From Mycoplasmopsis citelli (GTDB lineage Bacteria; Bacillota_I; Bacilli_A; Mycoplasmatales; Metamycoplasmataceae): a stretch of DNA of 64,000 nucleotides. Location of the stretch: contig NZ_LR215036.1 in assembly GCF_900660645.1 (NCBI RefSeq), positions 372,001-436,000 on the forward strand. Reading direction: 5' to 3'. Positions 1 through 10,224 of this stretch are shown piece after piece. The position numbers and the translations under genes are program-made. Numbering within the stretch: the stretch's first letter is position 1; each line of letters opens with the position of its first letter. The notes beneath the pieces were generated by a model that was not told where the DNA came from, searched no databases, and saw only the letters and a program-made list of their open reading frames with translations.

Positions 1-499
1 AGCGATCTTTTTTAGCCTTAGCTAACCCAAATTTATAATTAGTAAATTTAAAAAAGTATTTAAAAGAATAAATTTGTACAAAAACAAAGACTAAATGTAA
101 AATTAATAAATTAAACTGTCCCAAATAGCGAATATCAAAACTTTGTGAAGATGATGTTAATATCGGAGCAATTAAAAAGTTAATAAAAATAATGGCCAAA
201 CCATATTTCCATCCAACTAAATAAAAGCCAAATAAAATTGGTATCAGCGAAAAGTTAAATTGTAAAAAATTAAAAACATTAGGAGTAAATTTGCTAATAG
301 TACTAAAAATTAAAGCTAAAGCTAAAATTAAACCACAAGTTGCAATTTTGGAAATATTACGATAATCGTTAATTCCATAATTAATATAATTTTGAGAATT
401 ATTTGCTTGAAAGACTTTATCATTTGTTTGGGTAATAAAATTAGCTGGGCAACAGGATTGCTTAAGCTTATTTTTTTGATTTTTATTTTGATTGATCAT
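1..499 (-). CDS. Membrane protein, ECF transporter S-component-like (partial)
   Basis: The gene starts at 499 and runs off the left edge, giving 166 visible residues. A hydrophilic N-terminus of about 45 residues precedes several hydrophobic helices. The pattern of a Leu/Ala-rich first helix, then a segment of the type FNFSLIPILFGFYLVGWKYG, resembles the S components of ECF vitamin/nucleobase transporters, which bind a small substrate and pair with an EcfA/EcfT module. The start lies 2 bp after the upp stop, so it is probably co-transcribed with upp and a nucleobase or vitamin is a possible substrate. The family call is inference from hydropathy and motif style; the missing C-terminus prevents a firmer call. 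Confidence 0.6.
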   Translation of the reverse strand, partial: MINQNKNQKNKLKQSCCPANFITQTNDKVFQANNSQNYINYGINDYRNISKIATCGLILALALIFSTISKFTPNVFNFLQFNFSLIPILFGFYLVGWKYGLAIIFINFLIAPILTSSSQSFDIRYLGQFNLLILHLVFVFVQIYSFKYFFKFTNYKFGLAKAKKDR

Positions 500-501
500 T
501 A

Positions 502-1128
502 CTATTTAGTTCCAAAAATTCGGTCTCCTGCATCACCAAGACCAGGAACAATATATCCTTTATCATTAAGTTTTTTATCTAAGGCTGCAAGATAAATTTT
601 AAAATCTTTCCCAAAATGTTTTTCAACATTTTCTACCCCTTGTTGTACACCAACTAAGCAAACTAATTCCACATTAGTAAATCCATTTTTATAAAGAGTA
701 CTAATAGCATCAACAGCTGAATTTCCTGTTGCGAGCATCGGATCAACAACAATGACTTTTGAATCTTTACTTACCTCAGGCATTTTATAAAAATATTCCA
801 CTGGTTGTAAAGTTTCTTCATTACGATAAATTCCAATGTGTCCAACTTTTGCTTGAGGCATTAATTTAGTTAAACCATCAACCATTCCTAATCCAGCACG
901 TAAAATTGGAGCAATAACAATTTCTTTATCAAAAGTTTTGCCAACAACTGTTTCATTTAAAGGGGTTACAACTTCAAGATCTTTAGTTTGATAATCACGC
1001 ATAATTTCATAAACCATCAATGAAGCAATCTCATTTAAATTGTTTTTAAAAACTAAGTGATCAGTTAAAACCGAACGCATTTTAGTGAGTTTTATCTCAA
1101 TTAAAGGGTGCGAAATTACTTTCAACAT
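502..1128 (-). CDS. upp: Uracil phosphoribosyltransferase
   Basis: Converts uracil and PRPP to UMP in the cytosol, the pyrimidine salvage step needed by mycoplasmas that lack de novo synthesis. The 208-residue length is normal for the family. The PRPP-binding loop is seen as VIVVDPMLATGNSA, and the uracil-binding end reads PGLGDAGDRIFGTK at the C-terminus. A strong ribosome site AAGGAG lies 5 bp before the ATG. The following membrane gene starts 2 bp after the stop. Identification is secure. Confidence 0.97.
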   Translation of the reverse strand: MLKVISHPLIEIKLTKMRSVLTDHLVFKNNLNEIASLMVYEIMRDYQTKDLEVVTPLNETVVGKTFDKEIVIAPILRAGLGMVDGLTKLMPQAKVGHIGIYRNEETLQPVEYFYKMPEVSKDSKVIVVDPMLATGNSAVDAISTLYKNGFTNVELVCLVGVQQGVENVEKHFGKDFKIYLAALDKKLNDKGYIVPGLGDAGDRIFGTK

Positions 1129-1230
1129 AATTCTCCTTAATAATTTAATCTTATTTTATTATTAAATTATAACTTTTAAAGTTAAAAATCTATCTGTTTT
1201 TTTATTTTCTAAAAGAACAAAAAATAGTGC

Positions 1231-1255
1231 AAAAAAAGACCTTAAAAAAGGTCTT
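1231..1255 (-). terminator. Rho-independent terminator of mscL
   Basis: An 8-bp stem (AAGACCTT at 1236-1243 with AAGGTCTT at 1248-1255) and a 4-base loop overlap the mscL stop codon. On the minus strand it is followed by a run of T. It separates the mscL group from upp. Confidence 0.8.
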
Positions 1256-1682
1256 ATTCTTTTGTTAGATTTTCATTTAAACTTTTAAGTTCAGCTAGAA
1301 TTAATTCTTCAGTAGTTGGAGCAGGAGTGGAAGCTTTTTGTTCTGGTACAACTGGATTTTTGATTAATAAGCGTTTTTCTTTGATACGAATAACTGAAAA
1401 ATACACTACTAAAAAGACAAAAATAAATGCTGAAACAACAAGAAAATAAATTAATGCACCAAGAAACTTTCCGTATTTAACTGCTTTTCAAGATAAAGCA
1501 TCTAAACTATCAGTTTTTCCAACAAGAGAAGCAATTAATCCCATTAAAATATCATTTGCAAAAGATGACACTAGTGATCCGAAGACAGTTCCTAAAATAA
1601 AAGCAACTGCCAACATAAAGATATTCCCTTTTTTAAGGTGTCCTTTTGCATCTTTTATTGCTAATTTTAATAATTTCTTCAT
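1254..1682 (-). CDS. mscL: Large-conductance mechanosensitive channel MscL
   Basis: 142-residue membrane channel that opens under membrane tension and releases solutes on osmotic downshock. The N-terminus (KLLKLAIKDAKGHLKKGNIF) and the first helix (LAVAFILGTVFGSLVSSFAND) match the MscL pore helix with its small Gly/Ala/Ser face. The second helix (ALIYFLVVSAFIFVFLVVYF) is followed by a charged cytoplasmic tail ending LKSLNENLTKE, as in the family. One TGA codon reads as Trp shortly before the second helix. The gene begins 12 bp after the stop of the upstream Smr gene and ends in a hairpin terminator. Confidence 0.93.
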
Positions 1683-1694
1683 AAAATAATTATA

Positions 1695-2063
1695 TTATTT
1701 TTGATTTTTGAATTCTTCAAAATCTTTTAAAGATTGATCAAAAAGTTCACTAATTTCTTGGGGGTTTGCATCATTTGATTTTGAAAATCAAAAAGAAAAT
1801 TTTGGTTTTTCAATATAAGCAAAAATTGCTCCATCTTGATTTTGAAGTTCAAAATTAATAAAGTTATCTTCTAATAACTTAATTGTTTGTGCTCTTAAGG
1901 CACCGGTACCTTTTCCGGTAATAATTAAAACATTAGTGATTTTAGATTTTTTTAAATCATTAATTAACATTAAGATTATATTCTGTGCATCAATTCATTC
2001 ATATCCGTGTAAATCAACTTCAGTATGATTATTTTCTCTAAACTTATTAAAAAAGTTAAACAA
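1695..2063 (-). CDS. Smr-domain protein
   Basis: 122-residue small MutS-related (Smr) domain protein. The diagnostic motifs are VDLHGY near the N-terminus and TGKGTGALR in the middle; in the family these form the nucleic-acid-binding and nuclease surface. No MutS2 ATPase portion is attached. The likely start is TTG at 2061-2063, preceded by AGGAG at good spacing and overlapping the end of the upstream hydrolase gene by 8 bp; the first ATG is well inside the domain and would remove VDLHGY. Stand-alone Smr proteins in Firmicutes are linked to RNA cleavage on stalled ribosomes or to DNA repair; which applies here cannot be seen. Confidence 0.85.
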
Positions 2064-2589
2064 TTTTAACTCCTGCTTGTTGCATTAATTTAAGAGCAAA
2101 TTCATGATATTGATCTGCATTATGTTCTAAAGAATCATAAGTAGCCACTAAATTGGCATTGACAACAATGTCCTTATCCATGTTAATTTTATTAAAATAA
2201 GTTCGCATTGTCAACGCAAGTTGCAAAATACAAATATCAGTACAACATCCCACAATTAAAAACTGATCATATTCGTTTCAAATATTTAAAGCAATTAATT
2301 CTCAAAATGCATTGGTAGTATTTTTATAAAATGAATTTTTATCATTAACAAATTCATGTAATTCACTAACAATTTGAGCCTCTTCAGAATTTTTTTGACA
2401 ATGAAGTGGGTACACACACATTTCTAAATCATTTTCATAATGAGCATCAGAGACAAAAATAACATCGTCTCCTTTTCTTAACTCTTCATAAATTGAAGGA
2501 ATAATTTTTTTAACATTATCGCTAGATAAAGGTCCAAATTTGGCAAATCCATTTAGCATATCAACAACAATTATGAGTTTTTTATTCAT
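2056..2589 (-). CDS. pncA: Nicotinamidase/isochorismatase-family hydrolase
   Basis: 177-residue cysteine hydrolase of the isochorismatase fold. The N-terminal catalytic aspartate lies in IIVVDMLNGF and the nucleophile cysteine in the motif GCCTDICIL. The expected role is deamidation of nicotinamide to nicotinate for NAD salvage, though the family also includes enzymes acting on other amides. The gene overlaps mutM by 8 bp at its start and the Smr gene by 8 bp at its end, so all three are translationally coupled. PncA is the most likely identity; substrate specificity is inferred. Confidence 0.82.
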
Positions 2590-3439
2590 ATGGATCTTTC
2601 TGACAAACCGGACAATAACTTGTCCCTCTTCCGTTTGGCTTAAAATCTAACTTAACCTTAACAATTTCAGATTTTTTACATTTTAAACACACACTTTTTG
2701 CTTTTCCATATACTTTGAGTTCATTTTGAAAAGTTCCAACCACTCCATTAACGGCTTTATACGAGTGAACTGAGCTTCCTCCAGCAACAATGCTTTGATC
2801 CATAATTTCTTGAGCTGTTTTAAGTAATTGAGCAAGTTGCTCTTTAGAAATATCTTTGGCTTTAGTCATTGGAAAAATATTGCACTGATATAATGATTCA
2901 TCTGCATAAATATTTCCAATCCCTAAAATTAATGATTGGTCTAATAAAATGGTTTTGATAGATTTGCTTGATTTTTGTAGTTTTTGATAAAGTTCTTCAA
3001 CATCAACAAAAGCCGGAAGTTGAGCTAAATTTTTAATTTCATGAATGCTTTTATCATTTAAGGAGGCATCTAAAATTTCAAAACTTCCAAATTTACGAGT
3101 ATCATTATAAGCTAAAACTACATTATCTTCTAAATAAAAATATAAATAATCATGTTTATAATGATAATTTTCAAGAATTTTTGGATCTCTTAAATAATAT
3201 TTACCCTCCATTCTTAAATGAGAAAGAAATCTTTTATTATTGCTTAAAGAAAATACTAAAAATTTTCCAACATTGGAAATATCTTCAATTGTTTCTCCTT
3301 TAACAAAATTAATAAATTCTTGAGCTGAAGCATTTTTGATAAATTTAGGATCTCAAATTTTAATATCTAAGACCTTTTTACCTTTTACTTCATTTTGTAA
3401 GGTTTTTCGAACAACAGTCACTTCTGGATATTCTGGCAT
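2582..3439 (-). CDS. mutM: Formamidopyrimidine-DNA glycosylase (Fpg/MutM)
   Basis: Removes 8-oxoguanine and formamidopyrimidines from DNA and cleaves the abasic site. The N-terminus reads MPEYPEVTVVRK: after Met removal Pro2 is the catalytic nucleophile and the PE(L/Y)PEV motif is intact. The helix-two-turn-helix motif is LGIGNIYADESLY, and a C-terminal zinc finger has two CxxC pairs (CLKC and CPVC). Length is 285 residues, normal. No ribosome site precedes the ATG; instead TATAAT at 3447-3452 sits 7 bp upstream, indicating a leaderless message for the mutM-pncA-smr-mscL run. Confidence 0.95.
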
Positions 3440-3532
3440 AACTTTAATTATAATAATTTATTTAAAAATTACAAAGTAATTGATCTTTTTATGTAAGTAA
3501 TTTTAATTAGCAGATATAATTAAAGTTAAAAT

Positions 3533-3556
3533 AGCTTGCAAAAATTTTTGCAAGCT
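3533..3556. repeat. 24-bp perfect palindrome in a divergent intergenic region
   Basis: AGCTTGCAAAAA is followed directly by its exact reverse complement. It lies between the mutM start and the membrane gene at 3611, about 12 bp after a TATAAT (3515-3520) facing the plus-strand gene. No T-run follows in either direction, so it does not look like a terminator. It could be an operator or a 5'-leader hairpin. Confidence 0.6.
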
Positions 3557-3610
3557 TATAGTTAATTGACTAACACATTTAAATTTTAATTATTAAATTA
3601 AAGAGATGAA

Positions 3611-4042
3611 ATGAAAAAATTATTAGATTATTTAGCACAGCGTTGAAAGTATGAAGTTAAAACCATTAAATTTTACTTAATAATAGTTTCACATTCAATT
3701 TTACTGGGTGTAATTTTGCTTTTAGCTCATTTTAAAGGTTATAATTTTGCACTAAGACAACAGCGAGTTGATGCTTTTATTATTGCTTTTGTCATTGTGT
3801 TTTTAGTTAATTTATTTTCAGTAGTTGCTAAGAATAGTTTTTTAAAAAATGCTTTTAAAAGCAAGAATAAATATTCTTACAATAAAAAATCAAAATTAAA
3901 TCAAAATGATGCAAAAATTGCAGAATTTTTGCGTAATGAACAAGAAAAAGAGACAAATCACACTTATAAAAGTTTTTATGCATTTTGAATTGTTGGTTTT
4001 GTAAGTGCTTTAGGAATTTTAATTAGTTACCTAAGTTATTAA
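3611..4042 (+). CDS. Small membrane protein, three predicted helices
   Basis: 143-residue protein of unknown function. A short basic N-terminus is followed by a helix around residues 20-40, a second around 57-75, a charged Lys/Asn-rich loop of about 40 residues, and a C-terminal helix (WIVGFVSALGILISYLSY). This arrangement resembles small uncharacterised membrane proteins common in mycoplasmas (DUF3899-like), but I cannot confirm the family by eye. A TATAAT at 3515-3520 and the palindrome at 3533-3556 lie upstream. It converges on tsaC, with only 1 bp between the two stops. Confidence 0.75.
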
Positions 4043-4043
4043 A

Positions 4044-4514
4044 CTAATTACGATTGATAATTTCAAAATCTTTATCTAAATTAATTAATGTACTTGGTTT
4101 GCCTGAACATAGGCCAAAATCATGCACATTTTTAATTTGTGGAAAAATTTCTTTTGCTTGGTTTATATCAATTGGTTTACTACCTGATAAATTTGCACTT
4201 GTAACATACATTGGGCCTTTTTTCTCCAAAAATTGAAGTAATAAGTCATTATTAGGCATTCTAAAACCTTGATTATTAACAATAATACTATAAGCACCGG
4301 GTCAATATTTTTGAGCTACTTTTGTTGCTCCAGGAGTTCATTGAGGAAATTTTTGAGCTTGTTCTAATGAAGCTACTAAAATCATAATTTTTTTCTCTCG
4401 GGGACGATTTTTAAGCTCATAAAGCAAATTTAAAGTTTCCTCACTAATTGGACCTCCAATTCCAGTGACAGTATCAGTTGAAAAAATATGAATTTGGGAA
4501 AATTTGTCTTTCAT
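4044..4514 (-). CDS. tsaC: L-threonylcarbamoyladenylate synthase (Sua5/YrdC family)
   Basis: 156-residue cytosolic enzyme making threonylcarbamoyl-AMP, the first intermediate of the t6A37 modification on ANN-decoding tRNAs. YrdC-domain motifs are visible: FSTDTVTGIGG near the N-terminus, KNRPREKK for the nucleotide/carbonate site, and VTSANLSGSKP. The single-domain length agrees with TsaC rather than the longer Sua5. A ribosome site AGGAAC precedes the ATG. It is the last gene of the cysS-rlmB-sigma-like-tsaC run, 18 bp after its neighbour. Confidence 0.9.
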
Positions 4515-4532
4515 CTTAGTTCCTATTGTTTT

Positions 4533-5141
4533 TTAATAATTATCTTTTTGAAATTGTTCAATTTTAAAGTTAATTGAACGAATTATTTTATTTCTTTGAT
4601 AAGTTGTATAAAAATCAGATTCAGCTGATTGTTGATTTACTAAACTTTCTAGAAACTGATATTCATTATCAGAGGCAATACTTTTAATAAAATCTAAATT
4701 ATAAATTTTACCATTATCGCTAGTAGCATTATTTACCGTATAATCATAGATAAGCTTTCTTAAATTGCTCATTTTATTTCCTATTTTTACTTCAAAATCA
4801 AATTGTCGATTATTAGTTCTATTGATATAGTTAATCATTTTTAATTTAATTGTGTTTCAAAAATAAGCTTGAAAAGGAATATGTAGAAAATCTTTTCAAT
4901 ATTGAACAATTTCTAAAAGAATTGAGTAAATATAATTTTGAACTTCCTCTTCAGAAAGTCCATTATTATGTGAATGTAAGCTTAAAACTTTTCGTGTTAA
5001 TGAGCGAATTTTATATTTAGCAAATTCATAAATAATGTTTAGAAGATGTGAAGATCTAATTTTTATAAAATTGTGTAAATGAAAATAACTAATAATTTCA
5101 TCTCGTAAATCTTTTCGATAAATGTAAGACTTAGTCTGCAT
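4533..5141 (-). CDS. Divergent sigma-70-family-like protein
   Basis: 202-residue protein with no confident assignment. The middle (residues about 60-110) contains KDFLHIPFQAYFWNTIKLKM followed by INYINRTNNR, which resembles sigma region 2 (the F-x-x-Y-x-x-x-x-I-x-x-x-x-x-x-Y-x-R pattern of the core-binding/-10 helix). The C-terminal 50 residues are helical and could be a degenerate region 4. Position supports this: in Bacillus the order cysS-mrnC-rlmB-rae1-sigH is known, and here the gene follows cysS-rlmB. Its start overlaps the end of rlmB by 11 bp. The sigma-like call is inference; a structural prediction would decide it. Confidence 0.5.
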
Positions 5142-5835
5142 TTATTTTTGTAGCAAAATCAAAAAGAATAATTCCAGCAGCAACTGAGGCATTTAATGAT
5201 TGAACACTTCCATATTGTTTAATATAAATGCTCTGATCGCAAACTGAAAGAACGCTTTTTGAAATTCCGCTACCTTCATTGCCAATAATTAAAAGTGCAG
5301 GTGTATTGTAATTAACTTGGGAATGAGAAATTGAATCTGGATTTAAGTTTGTTGCGTAAGCTCAAAAACCAGCTTTTTTAAGTTTTGTAATTGTAGCACT
5401 AATTGAATTAACTTTATAAAAGGTCATATTAACAAATCCACCACTTGAAATTTTAAGTACAGTTGCATTAATATCACAAGAATTTTCCTTTGGAAAAATA
5501 ATATCTTTAATTCCGGCAGCATTAGCACTGCGAATAATTGCTCCAAAATTATGTGGATCTTGGATTTTGTCTAAAATTAAAACACCTTTGGGTTGTTTTT
5601 TGATTAACTGATTAATATCACCATAATTAATTTCTTTTAAAAAAGCAACAAATCCTTGATGATTTTCTTTTGTGATTGAATTTAGTTTTTGTTGGTCTAC
5701 AATTTCAATTGCTATTTTTTTATCTTTAAATAAAACAGTGTTTTCTTTTTTGGATAATAATATTTTTAAAATTGGCAAATTGTTGCTATAAGCTTCAATT
5801 ACTGAGTTTTTCCCACTAATGATAAACTTATTCAT
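5131..5835 (-). CDS. rlmB: 23S rRNA (guanosine-2'-O-)-methyltransferase RlmB-type (SpoU/TrmH)
   Basis: 234-residue SPOUT methyltransferase expected to 2'-O-methylate a guanosine of 23S rRNA. SPOUT motifs are in order: DKIQDPHNFGAIIRSANAAG (motif 1, with the conserved Asn and Arg), IIGNEGSGIS (motif 2) and GSVQSLNASVAAGI (motif 3). A short N-terminal substrate-binding domain precedes them. The ATG overlaps none of cysS but follows its stop immediately, and its own end overlaps the sigma-like gene. The exact target nucleotide cannot be read from sequence; a TrmH-type tRNA enzyme is less likely given the N-terminal domain and cysS neighbourhood. Confidence 0.88.
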
Positions 5836-7056
5836 TTAGAAAATTCCCTTCTTAATTAAGAGACTTCTGATTTGATCGCTTTGTTGATATTTTTTTTGGG
5901 AATTAAGTTGCTCTCACTGTTGATATAAAATTAAGCATTCTTTATAGTCAAAATTTTTGAAATCAAAGTCCATTGAATCGAAAATTTTAATCAATGTTAT
6001 CGCAAATTGTGGATTTTGATCTGATTTTTTAACAAGATCATGAATTAAACTCATAAATTTAGAAAAATTAAGTTCTAAAATAAAATTCATTGCTTCATTG
6101 TATAAAAATTGATCATAAACAATATTTGATATTTGAGATTTAAAAACTCTAAAATAAATTTTTCTAAGTCTATTTATTAATTTTTTAGCATTATTAATTG
6201 CATTTTCGTCTAAATTAATAATCCCAGTAATTGAGTTCATAAGTAAAATAAACTTATAAACATCAGCACCATGGGCTTTGATAAAATCTTTAGCTAAAAC
6301 AACATTATTTAATGATTTAGACATTTTAATTCCATTTAAATTTAGCGTTCCTGTACGAAGTCACTTCTTAGCTATTTGATTTCCGGTTAATGATTGAAAT
6401 TGGATGTTTTCATTTTCATGATGCGGAAAAGTAAGGTCCATTCCACCTCCATGAATATCAACTCCTTGTGAACCAAAATTTTTATAAATAATCACACAAC
6501 ATTCAGTATGTCATCCTGGACGTCCTTGACCAAAAGAAGATGGATATTTTACTCCAACTGTATTGGTTTTTCATAACGCAAAATCTGCAGGGTGTGCTTT
6601 CTGGTATTGATTATCTTCAAAAATCATATGTTCAAGCTTTTGTTTAGAAACTACTCCATAATCTTTTTGGTTTTTGCCAACATTAAATCAAACATTATGT
6701 TCTTTATCTACGTATGCATTTTTACTAATGATTAAATTTTTAATAAAATTATCAATATGGTCTAAATTTTCAGTTACATATTCGATTTTAGAAATGGTAT
6801 TAATGTTTAGTTGTTTTAACAAAAAAAGATATTCATTAGCATATTTAGTTGCGATTTCTTTTTCAGTAACATTTTCTTGGATTGCACGAGCAATAATTTT
6901 ATCATCAATATCAGTGATATTATGAACAAAATAGAAATTTTTTCCCAAATTTCTTGCAGCTTTTAAAATTAAATCCATCGATAAAATCGGTCTAATATTA
7001 CCAATATGAACACTATTATAAACTGTTGGGCCGCATACGTAAATTTTATATGACAT
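5836..7056 (-). CDS. cysS: Cysteinyl-tRNA synthetase
   Basis: Class I synthetase charging tRNA-Cys. Motifs: [15 protein letters not shown] (zinc cysteine plus HIGH variant), WHTECC for zinc binding, [15 protein letters not shown], and KMSKS in [10 protein letters not shown]. At 406 residues it is shorter than typical bacterial CysRS because both the N-terminal leader and the C-terminal domain are trimmed, as is usual in mycoplasmas. No ribosome site is present; TATAAT at 7064-7069 lies 7 bp before the ATG, suggesting a leaderless transcript. It heads the cysS-rlmB-sigma-like-tsaC operon. Confidence 0.96.
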
Positions 7057-7122
7057 AAATATAATTATATATGGTTTTGATATGATTTTTTCTTATATAA
7101 TTAAAAGACTAAAAGGAAAAAG
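7057..7122. promoter_or_regulatory. Divergent promoters for cysS and argS
   Basis: The 66-bp gap carries a TATAAT facing each way: 7064-7069 (minus strand, cysS) and 7096-7101 (plus strand, argS). argS has a ribosome site (AAAGGAAA) and cysS has none, so one message would be led and the other leaderless. Confidence 0.65.
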
Positions 7123-8769
7123 ATGACGTTATTTTTAGAAACAAAGGCCAAAATTAATCAAGCATTAACACAATTACAAGATGAAGGTATTTTAAATAAG
7201 AATTTAAATATTCAATTACTTGTTTATAATCTTTCATCTCCAAATGTTCCCGATAATTTAAATGAAGATAAAATAAATTATCATTTTGCTACTAATGTAG
7301 CTTTTGTTGCTAAACAATATTTTCAAGGATCTCCATTGCAATTAGCAACTAAAATTCAAAATAAATTAGAAGGTGATGAATATTTTTTAAAAGTTGATGT
7401 TGCTAATCCAGGTTTTATAAATATTGTAATTAGTAATAAAGTCTTACTCAATCAAGTGTTTAAAATCGCTAAATTAAACCAAAACTATGCAAAAAATCAA
7501 GTTAAAAGCCAAAAAATTAATTTAGAGTTTGTTTCAGCAAACCCAACTGGATTTTTACATGTTGGTCATGCTCGTGGAGCTGCTGTAGGCGATTCGCTGG
7601 CTCGAATTTTAAAACATGCAGGACACGATGTTGAAAAAGAATATTATATTAATGATGCTGGAAATCAAATTAATATCTTAACTAATTCAACTTCAGTCAG
7701 ATATCATCAACTTTTTGGAATTGAAATTCCTTTTCCTGAAGAATCATACAAAGGCGAAGATATTATTTGACTTGCTGAAGAAATTAAACGCTTGCACAAT
7801 GACCAATTCTTGCATAAAACCAGTACAAAAGAATTTAGAAATGTTTGCACTAATTTGCTTTTAAATAAAATCAAAGAAGATTTAGGTCATTTTAACGTAA
7901 CATTTGATCATTTTTTTAGTGAACAATCACTTTATGATCAAAAATTAATTGATAAAGTTTTAGAAAAACTAGCAGATCATACATACACTAAAGATAATGC
8001 TCTTTTCCTAAAAACTGAGCAACTTGGAGATGATAAAAATCGTGTTTTAATTAAACAAGATGGATCATATACATATTTACTTCCAGATATTGCGTATCAC
8101 TTAACTAAAATTAATAAAGCACAAAAACTTATTAACGTTTGAGGAGCAGATCATTCTGGATATATTGCTCGGATGAAAATTGCACTCCAATATCTTGGTT
8201 TTTCGCAGGAAAACATCGAAATATTAGTCGTTCAATTAGTTCGCTTAATTAAAAATGGACAAGAATATAAAATGTCTAAACGAGCTGGAACTAGCGTTTT
8301 TTTAAGTGACTTATTAGATGAAAGTTCACCAGATGCAGTTCGTTTTAGCATGATTTCTCGAGAAGTTAATAGTAAATTTGATTTTGATATTAGCTTAGCT
8401 AATCAAAAAGATCTGAAAAATCCTGTTTTTATAGTTCAATATGCTCATTCTCGGGCTTGTTCGATTTTAAATAAAGTTAATTTAGAAAACCCTAATAACT
8501 TAATGCAAACCTCAATTAAATTACAAAAGTTAATTTTGGAATTAGATAAATTTCCTGAACTAATTAAAACGATTACTTCAACATATAAAGTCAATTTAAT
8601 GATTCAATATTTAATTGATTTAGCAAAAGCTTTTAACAGTTTTTATTCAGAAACTAAAATTGTTAATTCAGCAGAACAAAACACCCTTGCTTATGTGGTT
8701 TTAGCAACTAAAAATACTTTAAAATTAGGTCTTAATTTAATTGGAGTTAGTGCTCCAGAACAAATGTAA
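7123..8769 (+). CDS. argS: Arginyl-tRNA synthetase
   Basis: 548-residue class I synthetase charging tRNA-Arg. The N-terminal Add-1 domain precedes the HIGH-type motif in FVSANPTGFLHVGHARGAAV at about residue 145, WGADHSGYI lies in the Rossmann core, and YKMSKRAGTS is the KMSKS-like signature. The C-terminal DALR anticodon-binding domain contains FVQYAHSRACSI. Length and domain order are normal. TGA codons at three places read as Trp, including the one in WGADHSG. It has its own TATAAT promoter (7096-7101) and a ribosome site. Confidence 0.97.
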
Positions 8770-8859
8770 AAAGTTTAAAGTACTTGAAAAAACTAGTTTA
8801 AAATATTTATAATTTATAATAGAAGAAAAATTAAATGCACTAACCTTGAAAGGAATATT

Positions 8860-9117
8860 ATGAAAACAATGTTAGATATTGCTATTGAAGTAATTTCTCA
8901 AGATACTACACAAAAATTTACTTTTGAAGAAATTTTTGAAGTAGTTGAAAATGAACTTCAACAAAGTTGAACTACAAATTTTGTTTCCGAGGATACTCCT
9001 TATGAAAAAATAAGAGAGCGTAAAATCGGAGAACTTTACACACTGCTAACTGTTGATCGTCGTTTTGAACGCAATCAAGACGGAACTTGACAAAGTAAAA
9101 ATATCGAAATTTTCTAA
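8860..9117 (+). CDS. rpoE: RNA polymerase delta subunit (RpoE), short form
   Basis: 85-residue protein matching the N-terminal HARE-HTH domain of the Firmicutes RNA polymerase delta subunit: a TMLDIAIEVI start, FTFEEIFEVVENEL, and a C-terminal LLTVDRRFERNQDGTWQSK. Delta modulates promoter complex stability and polymerase recycling. The long acidic C-terminal tail of the Bacillus protein is missing, so only the structured domain remains. AAAGGA stands before the ATG. It lies 28 bp upstream of fba. No longer reading frame was found, so it is a complete short gene rather than a fragment. Confidence 0.88.
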
Positions 9118-9145
9118 AAAATTAAAAGAAAGGATCAATTAAACT

Positions 9146-10012
9146 ATGCCATTAGTAAATGCATCACAAATGCTAAAAGAAGCAAAAGAAGGAAAATACG
9201 CTATTCCCCACATTAACATTAACAACTTAGAGTGAGCTAAAGCAGTGCTTTTAACAGCTCAAGCTGAAAAATCTCCTGTAATTATCGCTACTAGTGAAGG
9301 TGCTTTAAAATACATGGGTGGATTTAAAGTTGTTAGCGGAATGCTTAAAGGACTAATTGAAGGTCTTAAAATTGATGTTCCAGTTGCTTTACATCTTGAT
9401 CATGGATCGTATTCAGGAGTTAAAGAAGCACTTCAAACTGAAGGATTTACTTCAGTAATGTTTGACGGGTCACATTTTCCATTTGAAGAAAATTATCAAA
9501 AAACCGCTGAACTTGTGGAAATCGCTAAACAAAAAGGATATTCATTTGAAGCGGAAGTTGGAACTATAGGTGGAGAAGAAGATGGAATTGTTGGAGATGG
9601 CGAATTTGCCAATCCAGATGAAGCTAAAAAAATGGCTTCGCTTGGAATTGATGTTCTAGCAGCTGGAATTGGAAATATTCATGGACCATATCCAAAATCT
9701 TGAAAATCATTAAGCTTTGAAACATTACAAAAAATTTCTGATGCTGCAAAAATTGGAATTGTTCTTCACGGAGGAAGTGGAATTCCTAAAGAACAAATTA
9801 AAAAAGCCATTTCTCTTGGAGTAACTAAAATTAATGTTAATACCGAATTACAACAAGCAAACCACAAAGCAATTAGAGAATTTATTCTTGCAGGTAAAGA
9901 CTTAGAAGGAAAAAATTTCGATCCTCGTAAACTTTATAAACCTGGATTTGATGCTATGTGTGCTGTTGTAAAAGAAAAAATTCACGAATTTGGCTCAAAT
10001 AACAAAGCTTAA
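9146..10012 (+). CDS. fba: Class II fructose-1,6-bisphosphate aldolase
   Basis: 288-residue zinc-dependent aldolase that splits fructose-1,6-bisphosphate into dihydroxyacetone phosphate and glyceraldehyde-3-phosphate in glycolysis. Family motifs: ALHLDHGSY with zinc and catalytic residues, EVGTIGGEEDG, GIGNIHGPYPK, and VLHGGSGIPKEQI near the C-terminus followed by KINVNTELQ. A ribosome site AAAGGA precedes the ATG and a strong terminator follows. Works with ptsG, pgi and pfkA elsewhere in this window. Confidence 0.97.
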
Positions 10013-10025
10013 TTTCACTTAATTT

Positions 10026-10055
10026 ATATCACCTCTTTGAAGGTGATATTTTTCT
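10026..10055 (+). terminator. Terminator of fba
   Basis: A 9-bp stem (ATATCACCT at 10026-10034 with AGGTGATAT at 10041-10049) is followed by a T-rich run on the plus strand. It closes the argS-rpoE-fba stretch before the division cluster. Confidence 0.88.
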
Positions 10056-10224
10056 TCTCCATTTTAGTTATAAGATTTTTAACTATTTTTGCAAAAAAAT
10101 TTTTCATAATTTGAATTTTTTTAAAAATACGGATAATTTCCAGAAATTTTTGCAGATTTTATCCACAAAATACAATTTTTTTTATTTTTTTAAAATAAGT
10201 AAATATTAATATTGTAAAATAATG

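Noticed and set aside
7123-8769. argS as three broken genes because of internal TGA codons
   Set aside because: TGA is Trp here: motifs on both sides are in frame and one TGA supplies the Trp of WGADHSG.
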